DNA from: Anaerolineae bacterium
Lineage (GTDB): Bacteria; Chloroflexota; Anaerolineae; Aggregatilineales; Ch27
Direction of reading: 5' to 3'
DNA: 64,000 bases
NCBI GenBank assembly: GCA_013178165.1
Contig: JABLXG010000004.1
Location: forward strand, 248,001 to 312,000
Shown: positions 26,910 to 36,283 of the stretch, piece after piece
Layout of the letters: each line of letters opens with the position of its first letter
Position numbering within the stretch: position 1 is the first letter of the stretch
Notes under the pieces: generated by a model
Told to the model about the DNA's origin: nothing
Seen by the model: the letters and a program-made list of their open reading frames with translations, nothing else
Databases searched by the model: none
Position numbers and translations under genes: made by a program

Positions 26910-26927
26910 GCGCAGGGGAGGCGATTT

Positions 26928-27629
26928 GTGGAAGCACTAGGGATTAATGCAGGGTTTATCATCGCCCAGATTGTCAATTTTGGCGTGATTGTGCTGCTGC
27001 TGGGGGTGGCCCTGTGGCGCCCGCTGACCCGCACGCTGGATGAGCGGGCCATGAAGATCGCCCGCCAGCTTGAAGACGCCGAAGTTGCCGCCAAGGCCCG
27101 CGCTAACGCTGAAGCCGAAGCCGCCAAGATCCTTGACCAGGCCCGGCGCGAGGCCGCCAGAATCGCGGACGAGGCGCGCAGCCGGGGCGAGGAAGCCGGG
27201 CAGGGCCTGCTGGCCGAAGCCCGTGCCGAAGCAGAGAAAATCCTGGCGGACGCGCGGGAGAAAGCGATTGCTGAGCGCAACCGCCAGCTGGCCGATCTGC
27301 GCGATCAGGTCGCCGGACTGGCAATGGCCGCTACCCGCAGGCTGATCGGGGCCTCGCTGGATGAGAAGCGCCAGCACGAACTGGTCAACCGCTTCTTTAC
27401 TGAAGTGCCAGAGAGCGCCCGCAACCTGAGCGGCGTCGTGGAAGTCATTTCCGCCCTGCCGCTCACAGCAGAAGAACAGGCGGAGGTCAAGCGGCGTACC
27501 GGCGCCAGTGAGGTCAGGTTTGTGGTCGATCCGGACATCATGGGCGGCTTGATCATCCGCGCAGGCAGCCGGGTGATCGATGGCAGCGTGCGCTCCGGCT
27601 TGCGGGAGATGGCCAGCCGGCTCAACTGA
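26928..27629 (+). CDS. atpF: ATP synthase subunit b with delta-like C-terminal domain
   Basis: This peripheral-stalk protein has 233 residues, much longer than a normal b subunit of about 155-175. A single N-terminal helix (FIIAQIVNFGVIVLLLGVAL) is followed by a charged coiled coil (about 35-135). The last 95 residues resemble the C-terminal domain of subunit delta/OSCP: SALPLTAEEQAEVKRRTGA, then VDPDIMGGLIIRAGSRVIDG and SVRSGLREMASRLN. The delta N-terminal helical domain that binds alpha subunits is not evident. No separate atpH, and none of atpA, G, D or C, follows; a terminator does. The GTG start has GGGGAGG 6-7 nt upstream. A full delta gene may exist elsewhere. Confidence 0.88.
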   Translation: MEALGINAGFIIAQIVNFGVIVLLLGVALWRPLTRTLDERAMKIARQLEDAEVAAKARANAEAEAAKILDQARREAARIADEARSRGEEAGQGLLAEARAEAEKILADAREKAIAERNRQLADLRDQVAGLAMAATRRLIGASLDEKRQHELVNRFFTEVPESARNLSGVVEVISALPLTAEEQAEVKRRTGASEVRFVVDPDIMGGLIIRAGSRVIDGSVRSGLREMASRLN

Positions 27630-27664
27630 AGCCAGCGGTTATCACTATTTTGCACAACAAGAGC

Positions 27665-27693
27665 AACCGGGGCCACGCCCCGGTTCTTTTTTC
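27665..27693 (+). terminator. intrinsic terminator of ATP synthase Fo operon
   Basis: A perfect 9-bp stem (27665-27673 with 27677-27685), a 3-nt loop and then a long T-run. It lies 36 nt after the b-delta hybrid gene, showing that the F1 genes are not part of this transcript. Confidence 0.92.
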
Positions 27694-27725
27694 GTTCAGG
27701 CGTCCCTCTCTGCCGGGATGTCTGG

Positions 27726-27731
27726 TATACT
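27726..27731 (+). promoter_or_regulatory. possible -10 element before the MurE-like gene
   Basis: TATACT lies 38 nt before the start codon and just after the Fo operon terminator. No convincing -35 is seen at normal spacing. Confidence 0.35.
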
Positions 27732-27768
27732 CAGCAGGCCGTGCGGAACGGCATAGCGAGGCTGGGCA

Positions 27769-29295
27769 ATGCGATTTTTCGAACTGCTGTCTTACCTGCC
27801 GGAAGCGACTACCAGCGGCCCGGACGTGCCCATTAGCGCCCCGGTGACCGACAGCGCGCAGGATGTGCAGCCGGGTGGGATATTCGTAGCCCGGCGGGGC
27901 GCGGTGGTTGACGGCCACGATTGGATCCCGGAAGCGGTCGCCCGTGGCGCGGCGGCGGTCGTTGGCGAACGCGCGCCGGAACAGGTAACCTGCCCGGTGC
28001 CTTACGCGGCTGTCCCTGACGCGCGGGCGGTGCTGGCCCTGCTCGCTGCCGCTTACCACGGTTTCCCGTCGCGGCAGATGGTCGTGATCGGCGTTACCGG
28101 GACTGATGGCAAGACGACCACGGTCTCGCTGATCTACAGCATCCTGCGGGCGGCAGGCCTCCGCGCCGGGATGATCAGCACGGTCAGCGCGGTGATCGGC
28201 GGCGATGCCCTGGAGACTGGTCTGCATGTGACCACGCCCCGCGCCCCGGAGGTGCAGGGCTACCTGGCGCGCATGGTTGAGGCCGGGCTAACCCATTGTG
28301 TGCTGGAGGCAACCAGCCACGGCCTGGCTCAGGGCCGGGTTGACGCGGTAGATTTTGACGTCGCCGTGATCACCAATATTCAACACGAGCATCTGGACTA
28401 TCATGGCACCTGGGAATCCTACCGGGACGCTAAAGCGGAGCTGTTCCGCAAGTTGCGCCGGTCCGCGTACAAGCCGGGCCAGGACAAGGTGGCGGTGATC
28501 AACGCTGATGACGTAGCATCGGCGGATTTCCTGCGGGCTATCCCCGCTGATCGGCATCTGTTCTACGGCCTGGCATCAGCGCCCGTTGATTTCCGGGCCG
28601 AGGCAGTGGCATACCGGCCAGATGGTACGCATTTCAGTGTGCGCGGGCTGGCGGTACGCTCTCCGCTGGTCGGGGCCTATAATGTGTCCAATGTGCTGGC
28701 GGCGATGGCCGCGGCTGTGGCGGTGGGCATCCCGCTGGCGGCAATCGTCGAGGGCATCGCTGCACTGCCGCCGATTCCGGGCCGGCTGGAACGTATTGAC
28801 GAAGGACAGGATTTTCTGGCGGTGGTGGATTTTGCCCATACGCCGAATGCGTTGCGGCAGGTGTTGACGGCGGCACGGACGCTGATTGCGCCCGGACGGC
28901 GGGTGATCTGTGCGGTGGGCAGCGCCGGGCTGCGCGACCGGGCCAAGCGGCGCATGATGGCGGCGATCGCCGCGGAGCTGGCGGATTTTACCATATTGAC
29001 GGCGGAGGACCCGCGCACCGAGTCGCTGGAAGCGATCCTGGCGGAGATGGCGGAGGGCTGTCGGGCCGCTGGTGGGGTGGAGGGCACCACGTTCATCCGC
29101 GTCCCTGATCGTGGCCAGGCGCTCTATGAGGCTGTGCAGCGGGCCGGGGCGGGCGATATCGTCCTGGCCTGCGGCAAGGGACATGAGCAGAGCATGTGCT
29201 TCGGCGAGATTGAATATCCCTGGGATGACCGGCAGGCGTTGCGCGCCGCTTTGCGCGGCCAGCCGCTGGCCACGCTGCCTACCGCCCGCACCTGA
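27769..29295 (+). CDS. murE: MurE-like UDP-MurNAc-tripeptide ligase
   Basis: This cytoplasmic Mur ligase adds the third residue to UDP-MurNAc-L-Ala-D-Glu using ATP. It has 508 residues with the three Mur domains. The N-terminal region has TDSAQDVQPGGIFVA, the P-loop is GVTGTDGKTTT (about 109-118), and EATSHGLAQGRVD and the carbamylated-lysine region follow. The C-terminal domain has the substrate loop EDPRTE (about 413-418), where DAP-type enzymes read DNPR and lysine types differ, and ends with CGKGHEQ. The Arg is kept but the Asn is Asp, so the diamino acid (meso-DAP, ornithine or other) is uncertain. It is the first gene of a cell-envelope block. Confidence 0.87.
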   Translation: MRFFELLSYLPEATTSGPDVPISAPVTDSAQDVQPGGIFVARRGAVVDGHDWIPEAVARGAAAVVGERAPEQVTCPVPYAAVPDARAVLALLAAAYHGFPSRQMVVIGVTGTDGKTTTVSLIYSILRAAGLRAGMISTVSAVIGGDALETGLHVTTPRAPEVQGYLARMVEAGLTHCVLEATSHGLAQGRVDAVDFDVAVITNIQHEHLDYHGTWESYRDAKAELFRKLRRSAYKPGQDKVAVINADDVASADFLRAIPADRHLFYGLASAPVDFRAEAVAYRPDGTHFSVRGLAVRSPLVGAYNVSNVLAAMAAAVAVGIPLAAIVEGIAALPPIPGRLERIDEGQDFLAVVDFAHTPNALRQVLTAARTLIAPGRRVICAVGSAGLRDRAKRRMMAAIAAELADFTILTAEDPRTESLEAILAEMAEGCRAAGGVEGTTFIRVPDRGQALYEAVQRAGAGDIVLACGKGHEQSMCFGEIEYPWDDRQALRAALRGQPLATLPTART

Positions 29296-29371
29296 CCGGC
29301 GTGGGGCGAGCGTTGTTTGAGCCTGACCAGGCTGTGGTAAACTAGCAAGAGCAGGAGAGCAACCGAACGGA

Positions 29372-30274
29372 ATGACCGATCTGGGGATTGTGATCGTCAA
29401 CTGGAACACGTGCGACCTGCTGCGGCGCTGCCTGCAGACCGTCCTGGCCAGCCAGGGTGTGACCTTCCGGGTGGTGGTGGTGGACAATGCCTCAACCGAT
29501 GGCAGCCCGGATATGGTGCGTGCGGAGTTCCCCGGCGTTGACCTGATCGTCAGTCCCATAAACGGCGGTTTTGCCTATGCCAACAATCTGGGCCTGCGGG
29601 CGTTGGGTTTTGGGCGAGGATGCGGTGAGGATGCACCCTGTTACGCCCTGCTGCTCAACCCGGATACCGAGGTTCCGCCGGACGCCCTGCGGGAAATGGT
29701 GGCCTTTATGGACGCTGATCCCCGCATCGGCGTGGCCGGGCCGAAGCTGGTCCTGCCTGATGGGTCGCTGGACCTGGCCTGCCGGCGGAGCTTCCCGACG
29801 CCGGAAATCTCGGCCTATCGGATGATCGGCCTGTCCAGGTTGTTCCCGCGCAGCCGGCGCTTCGGGCGATACAACCTGACTTACCTTGACCCTGATCTGG
29901 TCACGGAAGTGGATTCGGTGGTCGGGGCCTATATGCAGGTGCGCCGGGAGGCGATCGCCAGCGTCGGTTTGCTGGACGAAGTGTACTTTATGTATGCGGA
30001 GGATATCGATTGGGCGTATCGCGTGAAACAGGCGGGCTGGACGGTCTGGTACAACCCGAGGGTGACCGTGCTTCACGTCAAGCGCGCCGCCAGCCGCCGC
30101 AACCCCCGAGCGCAGCGGGAGTTCTACCGGGCGATGCTGATCTTCTACCGGCGGCATTATCGGGCGGGGACGCCCCTGTGGCTGCACAGTCTGATCCTGC
30201 TGGGCCTGCTGCTGAAGGGCGGGCGGGCGATCTGGACAGAGATCTGGAACCCGACGCCGTTGCCCGCCGTCTGA
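29372..30274 (+). CDS. family 2 glycosyltransferase
   Basis: This 300-residue GT2 enzyme probably transfers a sugar from a nucleotide-sugar to a lipid-linked or surface glycan. The N-terminal fold is typical (LGIVIVNWNTCDLLRRCLQ, VVVVDNASTDGS, NGGFAYANNLGL). The metal-binding region is LLNPDTEV and the acceptor/base region is MYAEDIDWAYRVKQAGW, close to rhamnosyltransferase-type members. A C-terminal hydrophobic segment ([12 protein letters not shown]) may associate with the membrane. The downstream sugar-transferase gene overlaps or abuts it, so the two probably act in one glycan pathway. Donor and acceptor are unknown. Confidence 0.9.
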   Translation: MTDLGIVIVNWNTCDLLRRCLQTVLASQGVTFRVVVVDNASTDGSPDMVRAEFPGVDLIVSPINGGFAYANNLGLRALGFGRGCGEDAPCYALLLNPDTEVPPDALREMVAFMDADPRIGVAGPKLVLPDGSLDLACRRSFPTPEISAYRMIGLSRLFPRSRRFGRYNLTYLDPDLVTEVDSVVGAYMQVRREAIASVGLLDEVYFMYAEDIDWAYRVKQAGWTVWYNPRVTVLHVKRAASRRNPRAQREFYRAMLIFYRRHYRAGTPLWLHSLILLGLLLKGGRAIWTEIWNPTPLPAV

Positions 30275-31713
30275 TCCGGGCGGAGGCCAGCCGTCGGCGC
30301 AACCGGCGCATCCGCGCCGCCCTCAAGCTGCTGGTGGCAATCGTCGACATCAGCATGGCCCTGCTGGCCTTTATCGTGGCCTACTATGCCCGCGAGGTAG
30401 TGCCGCTTTCGCCGCTACCGCCGGATCCGCCGGGGCTTTTTGACTTCTACCTGCCGACGATGATCCTGCACGTTGGCTCGGTTATCGTGGCGGCGTATTT
30501 CTCCCGGCTGTACCATCAGCCGCGTGCGGCCAGCCGCTTTGATGTGGCCTACCGCATTCTGGGCGCGGTATCTCTGGCGGTGTTTCTGTCAGTGGCCTTC
30601 CAGACGGTGCTGTTCAAGAATAGCCCCTTTGAGACCGATTACCCCCGCTCGCTCCTGCTATACGTATGGTTCTTCACCGTCGTGCTGATGATTCTGGGTC
30701 GGGAGCTGCACAACCAGATTGTGCTGCGCCTGCGAGCGCGGGGGATAGCCCGCGATGATGTGCTGATTGTCGGGGATGGCGAGGCGGCCCGCTATATCGT
30801 CCAGAAGATTCAGTGGTCGCCGCAACTGGGCTTTGACCTGGCCGGTCTGGTGACGGAAAGCGGGCGCGGCAATGTGCTGGGCCTGCCGGCGCTGGGTGCT
30901 TACCAGGATCTGCCGGCGCTGATTGATGAACTGGAGATCGACACGGTCATCATTGCCCTGCCGGAACTGGATCGGCGTCAACTGGTCAGCCTGGTGACCC
31001 TGTGCCAGCGTGGCCAGGTGGATGTCAAGGTGTACCCAGATGTCTTTGCCTATATGTCCGCCGGGCTGTCGGTGGACGATCTGGGTGGCCTGCCGCTGCT
31101 CAACGTGCGGGATGTCGCCCTGCGCGGTTGGAACCTGAGCCTCAAGCGGGCGCTGGACATCCTGGGCGCGTCGTTGGGGCTGGTGTTCCTCTCGCCGCTG
31201 ATGATCGCCATCGGCCTGATCGTCAAGTGGACTTCGCCGGGGCCGGTATTCTTTCACCAGTACCGGATGGGCCTGGACGGCAAGACCTTCCCGGTCATCA
31301 AGTACCGCACCATGCGCCCTGACGCGGAGAAGGACGGGCCGGGCTGGACGGTCGAAAACGATCCGCGCGTCACGCCAATCGGGCGCGTGTTGCGTCGGTC
31401 CAACCTAGATGAACTGCCACAACTGATCAACGTCCTGCTGGGGCAAATGAGCCTGGTCGGCCCGCGCCCGGAGCAGGAAGCGTATGTCCAGCAATTCCGC
31501 CAGTACATCCCACGCTACATGGAGCGCCACCGCATGAAAGCGGGGATGACCGGCTGGGCGCAGGTCAATGGTCTGCGTGGCGATACGTCGGTTGAAGAGC
31601 GCACCAAGTACGATCTGTGGTATGTGGAAAACTGGTCGCTCTGGCTGGACATCAAGATCATCATCCGTACCCTGGCCCAGACTCTGCGGGGGCGTAACCC
31701 GAATGCCATCTGA
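30178..31713 (+). CDS. polyprenyl-phosphate sugar-1-phosphate transferase (WcaJ/WbaP-like)
   Basis: This membrane enzyme starts surface polysaccharide synthesis by transferring a hexose-1-phosphate to undecaprenyl phosphate. N-terminal transmembrane helices follow an Arg-rich stretch. A central CoA_binding_3-like Rossmann region ([18 protein letters not shown]) precedes the C-terminal catalytic domain: [69 protein letters not shown] and [15 protein letters not shown]. The start is unclear. The GTG at 30178 overlaps the glycosyltransferase gene by 97 nt; the next GTG and ATG codons (30334, 30355) fall inside the first helix; and CTG at 30271 overlaps the upstream stop. The sugar is probably glucose or galactose. 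Confidence 0.88.
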   Translation: MAAQSDPAGPAAEGRAGDLDRDLEPDAVARRLIRAEASRRRNRRIRAALKLLVAIVDISMALLAFIVAYYAREVVPLSPLPPDPPGLFDFYLPTMILHVGSVIVAAYFSRLYHQPRAASRFDVAYRILGAVSLAVFLSVAFQTVLFKNSPFETDYPRSLLLYVWFFTVVLMILGRELHNQIVLRLRARGIARDDVLIVGDGEAARYIVQKIQWSPQLGFDLAGLVTESGRGNVLGLPALGAYQDLPALIDELEIDTVIIALPELDRRQLVSLVTLCQRGQVDVKVYPDVFAYMSAGLSVDDLGGLPLLNVRDVALRGWNLSLKRALDILGASLGLVFLSPLMIAIGLIVKWTSPGPVFFHQYRMGLDGKTFPVIKYRTMRPDAEKDGPGWTVENDPRVTPIGRVLRRSNLDELPQLINVLLGQMSLVGPRPEQEAYVQQFRQYIPRYMERHRMKAGMTGWAQVNGLRGDTSVEERTKYDLWYVENWSLWLDIKIIIRTLAQTLRGRNPNAI

Positions 31714-32029
31714 TCCTGCCCGTCCACCGATGACCCTGGCAGAACTGACGCAGGCCATGCATGCCTTTGTGGCCGCCAAGGGCTGGTACGCCCCCGGATC
31801 GCGCCGCCCGCAGTCGCCGCGCAATATCGCCACCTCGCTGGTGATCGAGGCCGCTGAGGTGCTGGAGCATTTCCAGTGGGACGATCAGGTCAGCGACCGG
31901 GCGGCGCTGGCGGGTGAACTGGCCGATGTCGCCCTGTACCTGTTGCAGCTGGCCAGCCTGACGGAGATCGATCTGCAGGAAGCCATTCTGGCCAAGCTTG
32001 CCCGCAACTACGATCGCTCCTGGGATTGA
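31703..32029 (+). CDS. MazG-like nucleotide pyrophosphohydrolase
   Basis: This 108-residue all-alpha NTP pyrophosphatase belongs to the MazG/RS21-C6 superfamily and hydrolyses nucleoside triphosphates (often dCTP or non-canonical ones) to monophosphates. Motifs are SLVIEAAEVLEHFQW (EExxE-like metal site) and ELADVALYLLQLASL (the ExxD metal ligands). The ATG at 31703, overlapping the end of the sugar-transferase gene, has GGGGG about 10 nt upstream; an ATG at 31730 is an alternative. It is likely co-transcribed with the genes on either side, although there is no functional link to glycan synthesis. Confidence 0.87.
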   Translation: MPSDPARPPMTLAELTQAMHAFVAAKGWYAPGSRRPQSPRNIATSLVIEAAEVLEHFQWDDQVSDRAALAGELADVALYLLQLASLTEIDLQEAILAKLARNYDRSWD

Positions 32030-32032
32030 CCG

Positions 32033-33148
32033 GTGGTTGACCCACAGCCTGCTTCTGATTCCGTCCAGCACGCCTCCCGCCAGGACTGGCCGTTCAGCCG
32101 ACCGACGCTGATGGCCGGTCTGCGCCGTTATCTGGTTGCTCCGCGCCTGCGCCTGCTGGACATCCAGCCGCTGGCGCTACCCGATCTGCGTCCTGGCGGC
32201 ATTCCGGATACACTTACCTCGGTGCGGGGGTTGTCGGTTGGTGTGGAGATCGACGGCGTGCAGCGGCGGCTGGCGCTGGTGCTCAAGGAAGCGCCGGTCA
32301 GCGAGGGCGGGCGGGTGCTCTCTACGGTTGGCTGGCGCGAATACGGCGTCTATCAGCGGCTGGCCCCGCATCTGCCGCTGCTGGTTCCTGGCCTGGTAGC
32401 TGGCGATCCGGCGCGGGGATGGATTGTCGTGGAAGCGCTGACCGGCCTGCGTGGGCCGGAGGCGTGGACCCGCGAAGACTACGCCCAGGCGATCATCAAT
32501 CTGGCGGCCATGCACGACCGCTTCTGGGGGCTGGGGGAAGACCTGGCCATCTTCCCCTGGCTGGGGCGTCCGCTGGAAGCTGACTATCAGGCAACGGTCA
32601 TGGCTGCGGCGGAAGCTGTGCAGACGCTCATCCGGGAGGAGCGCCTGCCAGCCCTGGTCACTCCGCGCCATTTCCAGGCGTTCGGTGCGCTGGTACAGCA
32701 GGCGGATGAGATCGCCGCGCCGCTGCAGGCGGAACCGGTGACGCTGCTGCATGGTGACTACTGGCCGGGCAATATTGCCCAGCCGGATGAGGGCCGCCAG
32801 ATTGTATTCGACTGGCAGCGGGCGGCCATCGGCCCAGCCATCCTGGACCTGCAGCACTTTTGCCTGACGGTCGCCATGGTTCTGCAGCCGCCCCTGCCGG
32901 TGGAGGAGCTGGTGGCCCTGTACCGCCAGGAGATGGCCCGGCGCGTGGCCCCGGACTGGGATGATGAACGCTTCGCTTTGCTACAGGATCACGCGCTGCT
33001 GTGGCACTTCCTGAGTTACTGGTTGCGCCGTCTGGCGACCCTGGAGCCGGAAACATACGCGCCGTATGCAGAGCGCTTCGAGCGCGTGTGGCTGGAACCG
33101 GTCATTGCCGCAATGGAGCGGCGATTGGGCCTCTGTCTGTCAACTTAG
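32033..33148 (+). CDS. APH-family phosphotransferase
   Basis: This 371-residue protein has the aminoglycoside-phosphotransferase/choline-kinase fold. The catalytic loop reads LLHGDYWPGNIAQPDEG (Brenner-like HGDxxxxN) and the metal-binding Asp lies in IVFDWQRAAIGPAILDL. The nucleotide-binding region ALVLKEAPVSEGGRVLS supplies the conserved Lys, and REYGVYQRLAPHLP the helix-C Glu. It starts 4 nt after the pyrophosphohydrolase gene with a GTG. Family members phosphorylate small metabolites, amino sugars or antibiotics. No feature marks it as a resistance gene, and a housekeeping metabolite kinase is more likely. Confidence 0.82.
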   Translation: MVDPQPASDSVQHASRQDWPFSRPTLMAGLRRYLVAPRLRLLDIQPLALPDLRPGGIPDTLTSVRGLSVGVEIDGVQRRLALVLKEAPVSEGGRVLSTVGWREYGVYQRLAPHLPLLVPGLVAGDPARGWIVVEALTGLRGPEAWTREDYAQAIINLAAMHDRFWGLGEDLAIFPWLGRPLEADYQATVMAAAEAVQTLIREERLPALVTPRHFQAFGALVQQADEIAAPLQAEPVTLLHGDYWPGNIAQPDEGRQIVFDWQRAAIGPAILDLQHFCLTVAMVLQPPLPVEELVALYRQEMARRVAPDWDDERFALLQDHALLWHFLSYWLRRLATLEPETYAPYAERFERVWLEPVIAAMERRLGLCLST

Positions 33149-33177
33149 GTGTTAGCCGATGGGTCGGCAAGCCGGTC

Positions 33178-33205
33178 TTGTAACTGCGAGTGATTCTGTT
33201 ATAAT
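33178..33205 (+). promoter_or_regulatory. promoter of rpsO
   Basis: TTGTAA (33178-33183) and a perfect TATAAT (33200-33205) are spaced by 16 nt, about 100 nt before rpsO. That leaves a leader long enough for S15 autoregulation, though no known S15 element is recognised by eye. Confidence 0.65.
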
Positions 33206-33302
33206 CGCTTACGGTGCACCGCGGGGTGCAAATCGCATACCTGGACCGGCCCGCCCGCGTCCGGTGGGCCTGGTGACAGAGACACAGGGGACGACACCAG
33301 CA

Positions 33303-33572
33303 ATGAGCCTAACACCAGCTGAAAAAGAAGCCATCATCCGTGAATTTGCCCTGCACGAGACCGACACCGGTTCGCCGCAGGTGCAGATTGCTGTGCTGAC
33401 GGAGCAGATCCGCCAGCTCACGGAACATCTGAAGGTGCACACGCACGACGAACATTCGCGGCGCGGTCTGCTGAAGATGGTGGGTCTTCGTCGCCGCCAT
33501 CTCAAGTATCTGAGCCGCACCAATCCCGAGGCTTACCAGGAGCTGATCCAGCGGCTGGGGCTGCGGCGCTAA
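33303..33572 (+). CDS. rpsO: 30S ribosomal protein S15
   Basis: This primary 16S rRNA-binding protein of the small subunit is exactly 89 residues, the family length, from the ATG at 33303. Signature regions: [39 protein letters not shown] and [12 protein letters not shown]-like [20 protein letters not shown]. The frame is open upstream, but the extension has no family similarity. It precedes pnp, the conserved rpsO-pnp order of many bacteria, in which S15 represses its own translation. Confidence 0.97.
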   Translation: MSLTPAEKEAIIREFALHETDTGSPQVQIAVLTEQIRQLTEHLKVHTHDEHSRRGLLKMVGLRRRHLKYLSRTNPEAYQELIQRLGLRR

Positions 33573-33587
33573 CGGCAGAGCGTATCC

Positions 33588-33609
33588 GGGGCGGTCACCT
33601 GACTGCCCC
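33588..33609 (+). other. hairpin between rpsO and pnp
   Basis: A 9- to 10-bp stem with one G-U pair (33588-33597 with 33600-33609) starts 16 nt after the rpsO stop. The tail is not a clean U-run, so this may be a leaky terminator or a processing site like the RNase III site known at this place in E. coli. The remaining 178 nt before pnp show no clear promoter. Confidence 0.45.
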
Positions 33610-33787
33610 TGTTATGCCGCTTGGCGAATGCTTTGTGATCTTGGCCAGGGCGGGGCCTTAACCGCCTGTATCGGTCTGCAGTGCCCGGGGTGACAGGAAT
33701 TGGAGCATGAAGCCAAACCCAGCACGCGCGTTGGCTTTATGGTCCAGTCCCTGACCTCCGGGCACTTGCTGCTATGGAGGAAAACAT

Positions 33788-36046
33788 ATGATTGGAAACA
33801 TGGGTGAAATTCATCGATTCTCCGCGATGGTCGGCTCCAAGGAAGTGATCATTGAAACCGGTCGCTTTGCGGAGCAGGCCGGCGGCGCCGTGACCGTCCG
33901 CATGGGCGATACCATGGTGCTGGCGACGGCGACGATGAGCAAGGAGCCGCGCGAGGGCGTCGATTTCTTCCCGCTAAGCGTGGATTATGAGGAACGTATG
34001 TACGCCGCCGGGCGTATTCCCGGTAGTTTCTTCCGCCGGGAGGGTCGGCCCAGCGAGACGGCCATCCTGATCTCGCGGGTGACTGACCGGCCCCTGCGGC
34101 CGCTCTTCCCGAAAGACCTCTTCAATGAGGTCCAGGTGATCGTGACTGCGCTCAGCCACGACCAGGAAAATCACTCCGATATGCTGAGCATCATCGGCGC
34201 CAGTGCGGCCCTGATGATCTCCGATATCCCCTTTGACGGGCCGGTAGGCGCCTGCCGCGTTGGCTTGATTGACGGCCAGTTTGTCGGCAACGCCACCATC
34301 TCCGAGATGGAAAACAGCGTGCTTGACCTGCGCGTGGCTGGTACCGCCGATTCGATCAACATGGTCGAGGCTTCAGCCAACGAGGTTGACGAAGAGACAA
34401 TGCTCCGTGCACTGGAGTTCGGGCATCAGGCCATCCAGGGCATCATCGCCGTGCAGCGGGAGATGGCGGCCAAACTGGGTAAGCCCAAGGCTGTGATCAC
34501 CCCGGTGCCGGTGGATACGGCCCTGCGGGAGGCTGTCTTTGCCCGCGCTATGCCGGAGATCAAGCGTATCGTGGCTGAGGTACTCGACCGCGACGCTCGC
34601 AATGCGGCCATCGACGCCCTGCGGGAGACCATCCTGGCTGAGTATGAGGCGCAGGCTACGGAAGGCAACCCGCCGGATTTTGTTGCCATCCGCGGTTTTC
34701 TGCAGGAAGCGCTCAAAGAAGAGGTGCGTCGCCGCATTCTGGAAGATGGTATCCGTCCCGATGGTCGCGATTACACAACCATCCGCCCGCTGGCGGTGGA
34801 AACGGGCGTGATCCCGCGCGTGCATGGTTCCGGCCTGTTCCGGCGTGGGCAGACTCAGGTGCTGAGCGTGGCCACTCTGGGAACACCCCGCGACGCCCAG
34901 GAGCTGGACAACCTCAATCCTGAGGATACCAAGCGTTACATGCATCACTACAACTTCCCGCCGTTCTCGACCGGCGAAACCTGGTTCCTGCGCGGCCCCA
35001 AACGCCGCGAAATCGGGCATGGTGCGCTGGCGGAAGCGGCCCTGCGGCCCATGATCCCGCCGGAAGACGAATTCCCGTATACGCTGCGCGTGGTCAGCGA
35101 GGTGATGAGCTCCAATGGCAGTACCAGCATGGCCAGCGTATGCGGCAGTACCCTGGCGCTGATGGACGCCGGTGTGCCGCTGGTGCGCCCGGTAGCCGGG
35201 ATTGCTATGGGTCTGATCTCCGACGGCCAGCGCTACGCTGTCCTGACCGACATTCAGGGTATGGAAGATCACCTGGGCGACATGGACTTCAAGGTGGCCG
35301 GGACGGCCAAGGGGATCACCGCGCTGCAGATGGACATCAAGATCAAGGGCATCCCGACCGATGTCATGCGGCGGGCGCTGGCCCAGGCGCGTGACGCCCG
35401 GCTACAAATCCTGGATGTCATGCTGCAGGAAATCCCGGCGCCGCGTGCGGAGCTAAGCCCGTACGCGCCGCGCATCACCACCATCCAGATCGACCCGGAG
35501 AAGATCGGCGCGGTGATCGGGCCGGGCGGCAAAGTCGTACGTGGCATTCAGGACAAAACCGGCGTCAAGATCGACATCGAGAATGATGGTACGGTGTACA
35601 TTGCGGCGGCGGACGGCCCGGCGGCTGACATGGCGCTGGAGATGATCCTGGGTCTGGTTGAAGAGCCGGAGATCGGTCGCATTTACACCGGCAAAGTTGT
35701 GCGTATCGAGCCGTACGGGGCGTTTGTGGAATTCATGCCCGGTCGCGAGGGCATGGTACACATCAGCCAGATTGCCGATTATCGCGTCGAGCGCATCGAA
35801 GATGAGGTGCGGCTGGGCGACGAGATCATGGTCATGGTGACCGACATCGATCCCGGCGGCAAGGTTCGTCTCAGCCGCCAGGCTGTGCTGGAGGGCTGGA
35901 CCGCTGAAGAAGCGCAGGCCCGCGATAAAGGCGGACGGGCGCGCAGCGGCGGCGGTGATCGCGGGCGGCGGCCCAGCGGCGACCGCGGTGGTGACCGTGG
36001 CCGACGCCCCGGCAGCGACCGTGATCGGCGCGGCGGACGCAGCTAG
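33788..36046 (+). CDS. pnp: polyribonucleotide nucleotidyltransferase (PNPase)
   Basis: This 3'-5' phosphorolytic exoribonuclease of mRNA decay works as a trimer. The 752 residues contain two RNase PH domains ([20 protein letters not shown] and [20 protein letters not shown] in the first; [39 protein letters not shown] and DMDFKVAGT in the second). A KH domain ([20 protein letters not shown]) and an S1 domain ([18 protein letters not shown]) follow. The C-terminus is an Arg/Gly/Asp-rich tail of about 45 residues ([14 protein letters not shown]), a likely flexible RNA- or protein-binding extension. GGAGG lies 8 nt before the ATG. A terminator follows. Confidence 0.97.
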   Translation: MIGNMGEIHRFSAMVGSKEVIIETGRFAEQAGGAVTVRMGDTMVLATATMSKEPREGVDFFPLSVDYEERMYAAGRIPGSFFRREGRPSETAILISRVTDRPLRPLFPKDLFNEVQVIVTALSHDQENHSDMLSIIGASAALMISDIPFDGPVGACRVGLIDGQFVGNATISEMENSVLDLRVAGTADSINMVEASANEVDEETMLRALEFGHQAIQGIIAVQREMAAKLGKPKAVITPVPVDTALREAVFARAMPEIKRIVAEVLDRDARNAAIDALRETILAEYEAQATEGNPPDFVAIRGFLQEALKEEVRRRILEDGIRPDGRDYTTIRPLAVETGVIPRVHGSGLFRRGQTQVLSVATLGTPRDAQELDNLNPEDTKRYMHHYNFPPFSTGETWFLRGPKRREIGHGALAEAALRPMIPPEDEFPYTLRVVSEVMSSNGSTSMASVCGSTLALMDAGVPLVRPVAGIAMGLISDGQRYAVLTDIQGMEDHLGDMDFKVAGTAKGITALQMDIKIKGIPTDVMRRALAQARDARLQILDVMLQEIPAPRAELSPYAPRITTIQIDPEKIGAVIGPGGKVVRGIQDKTGVKIDIENDGTVYIAAADGPAADMALEMILGLVEEPEIGRIYTGKVVRIEPYGAFVEFMPGREGMVHISQIADYRVERIEDEVRLGDEIMVMVTDIDPGGKVRLSRQAVLEGWTAEEAQARDKGGRARSGGGDRGRRPSGDRGGDRGRRPGSDRDRRGGRS

Positions 36047-36064
36047 CCCACAACTTTCTCACCC

Positions 36065-36106
36065 AAGACAGGCGATCCTGGCCCCGGCCGGGATCGTTTG
36101 TCTTGT
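36065..36106 (+). terminator. terminator after pnp
   Basis: A long stem: 10 bp with one wobble (36073-36082 with 36087-36096, loop CCCG), flanked by an outer AAGACA/TGTCTT pairing (36065-36070 with 36099-36104). It is T-rich on the 3' side and starts about 20 nt after the stop. Confidence 0.65.
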
Positions 36107-36201
36107 GGACCGTGCCGGGTTCCTGTGGCGCTTGACGTACTCAACTGTTTAACCGGGAGTGCACGTATTCATAAGAAGGCCGGCAGAAATTCCTTTGGTG
36201 A

Positions 36202-36230
36202 TTGCTACCCCCCTTTCCATCGCGTACAAT
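36202..36230 (+). promoter_or_regulatory. promoter of AI-2E-like transporter gene
   Basis: TTGCTA (36202-36207) and TACAAT (36225-36230) are spaced by 17 nt, about 53 nt before the start codon. Confidence 0.6.
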
Positions 36231-36283
36231 TATCGGGTATGCCGGATTCCGGCTCAATGTCGCCGGTTTTAGAGGTTGCCTGA

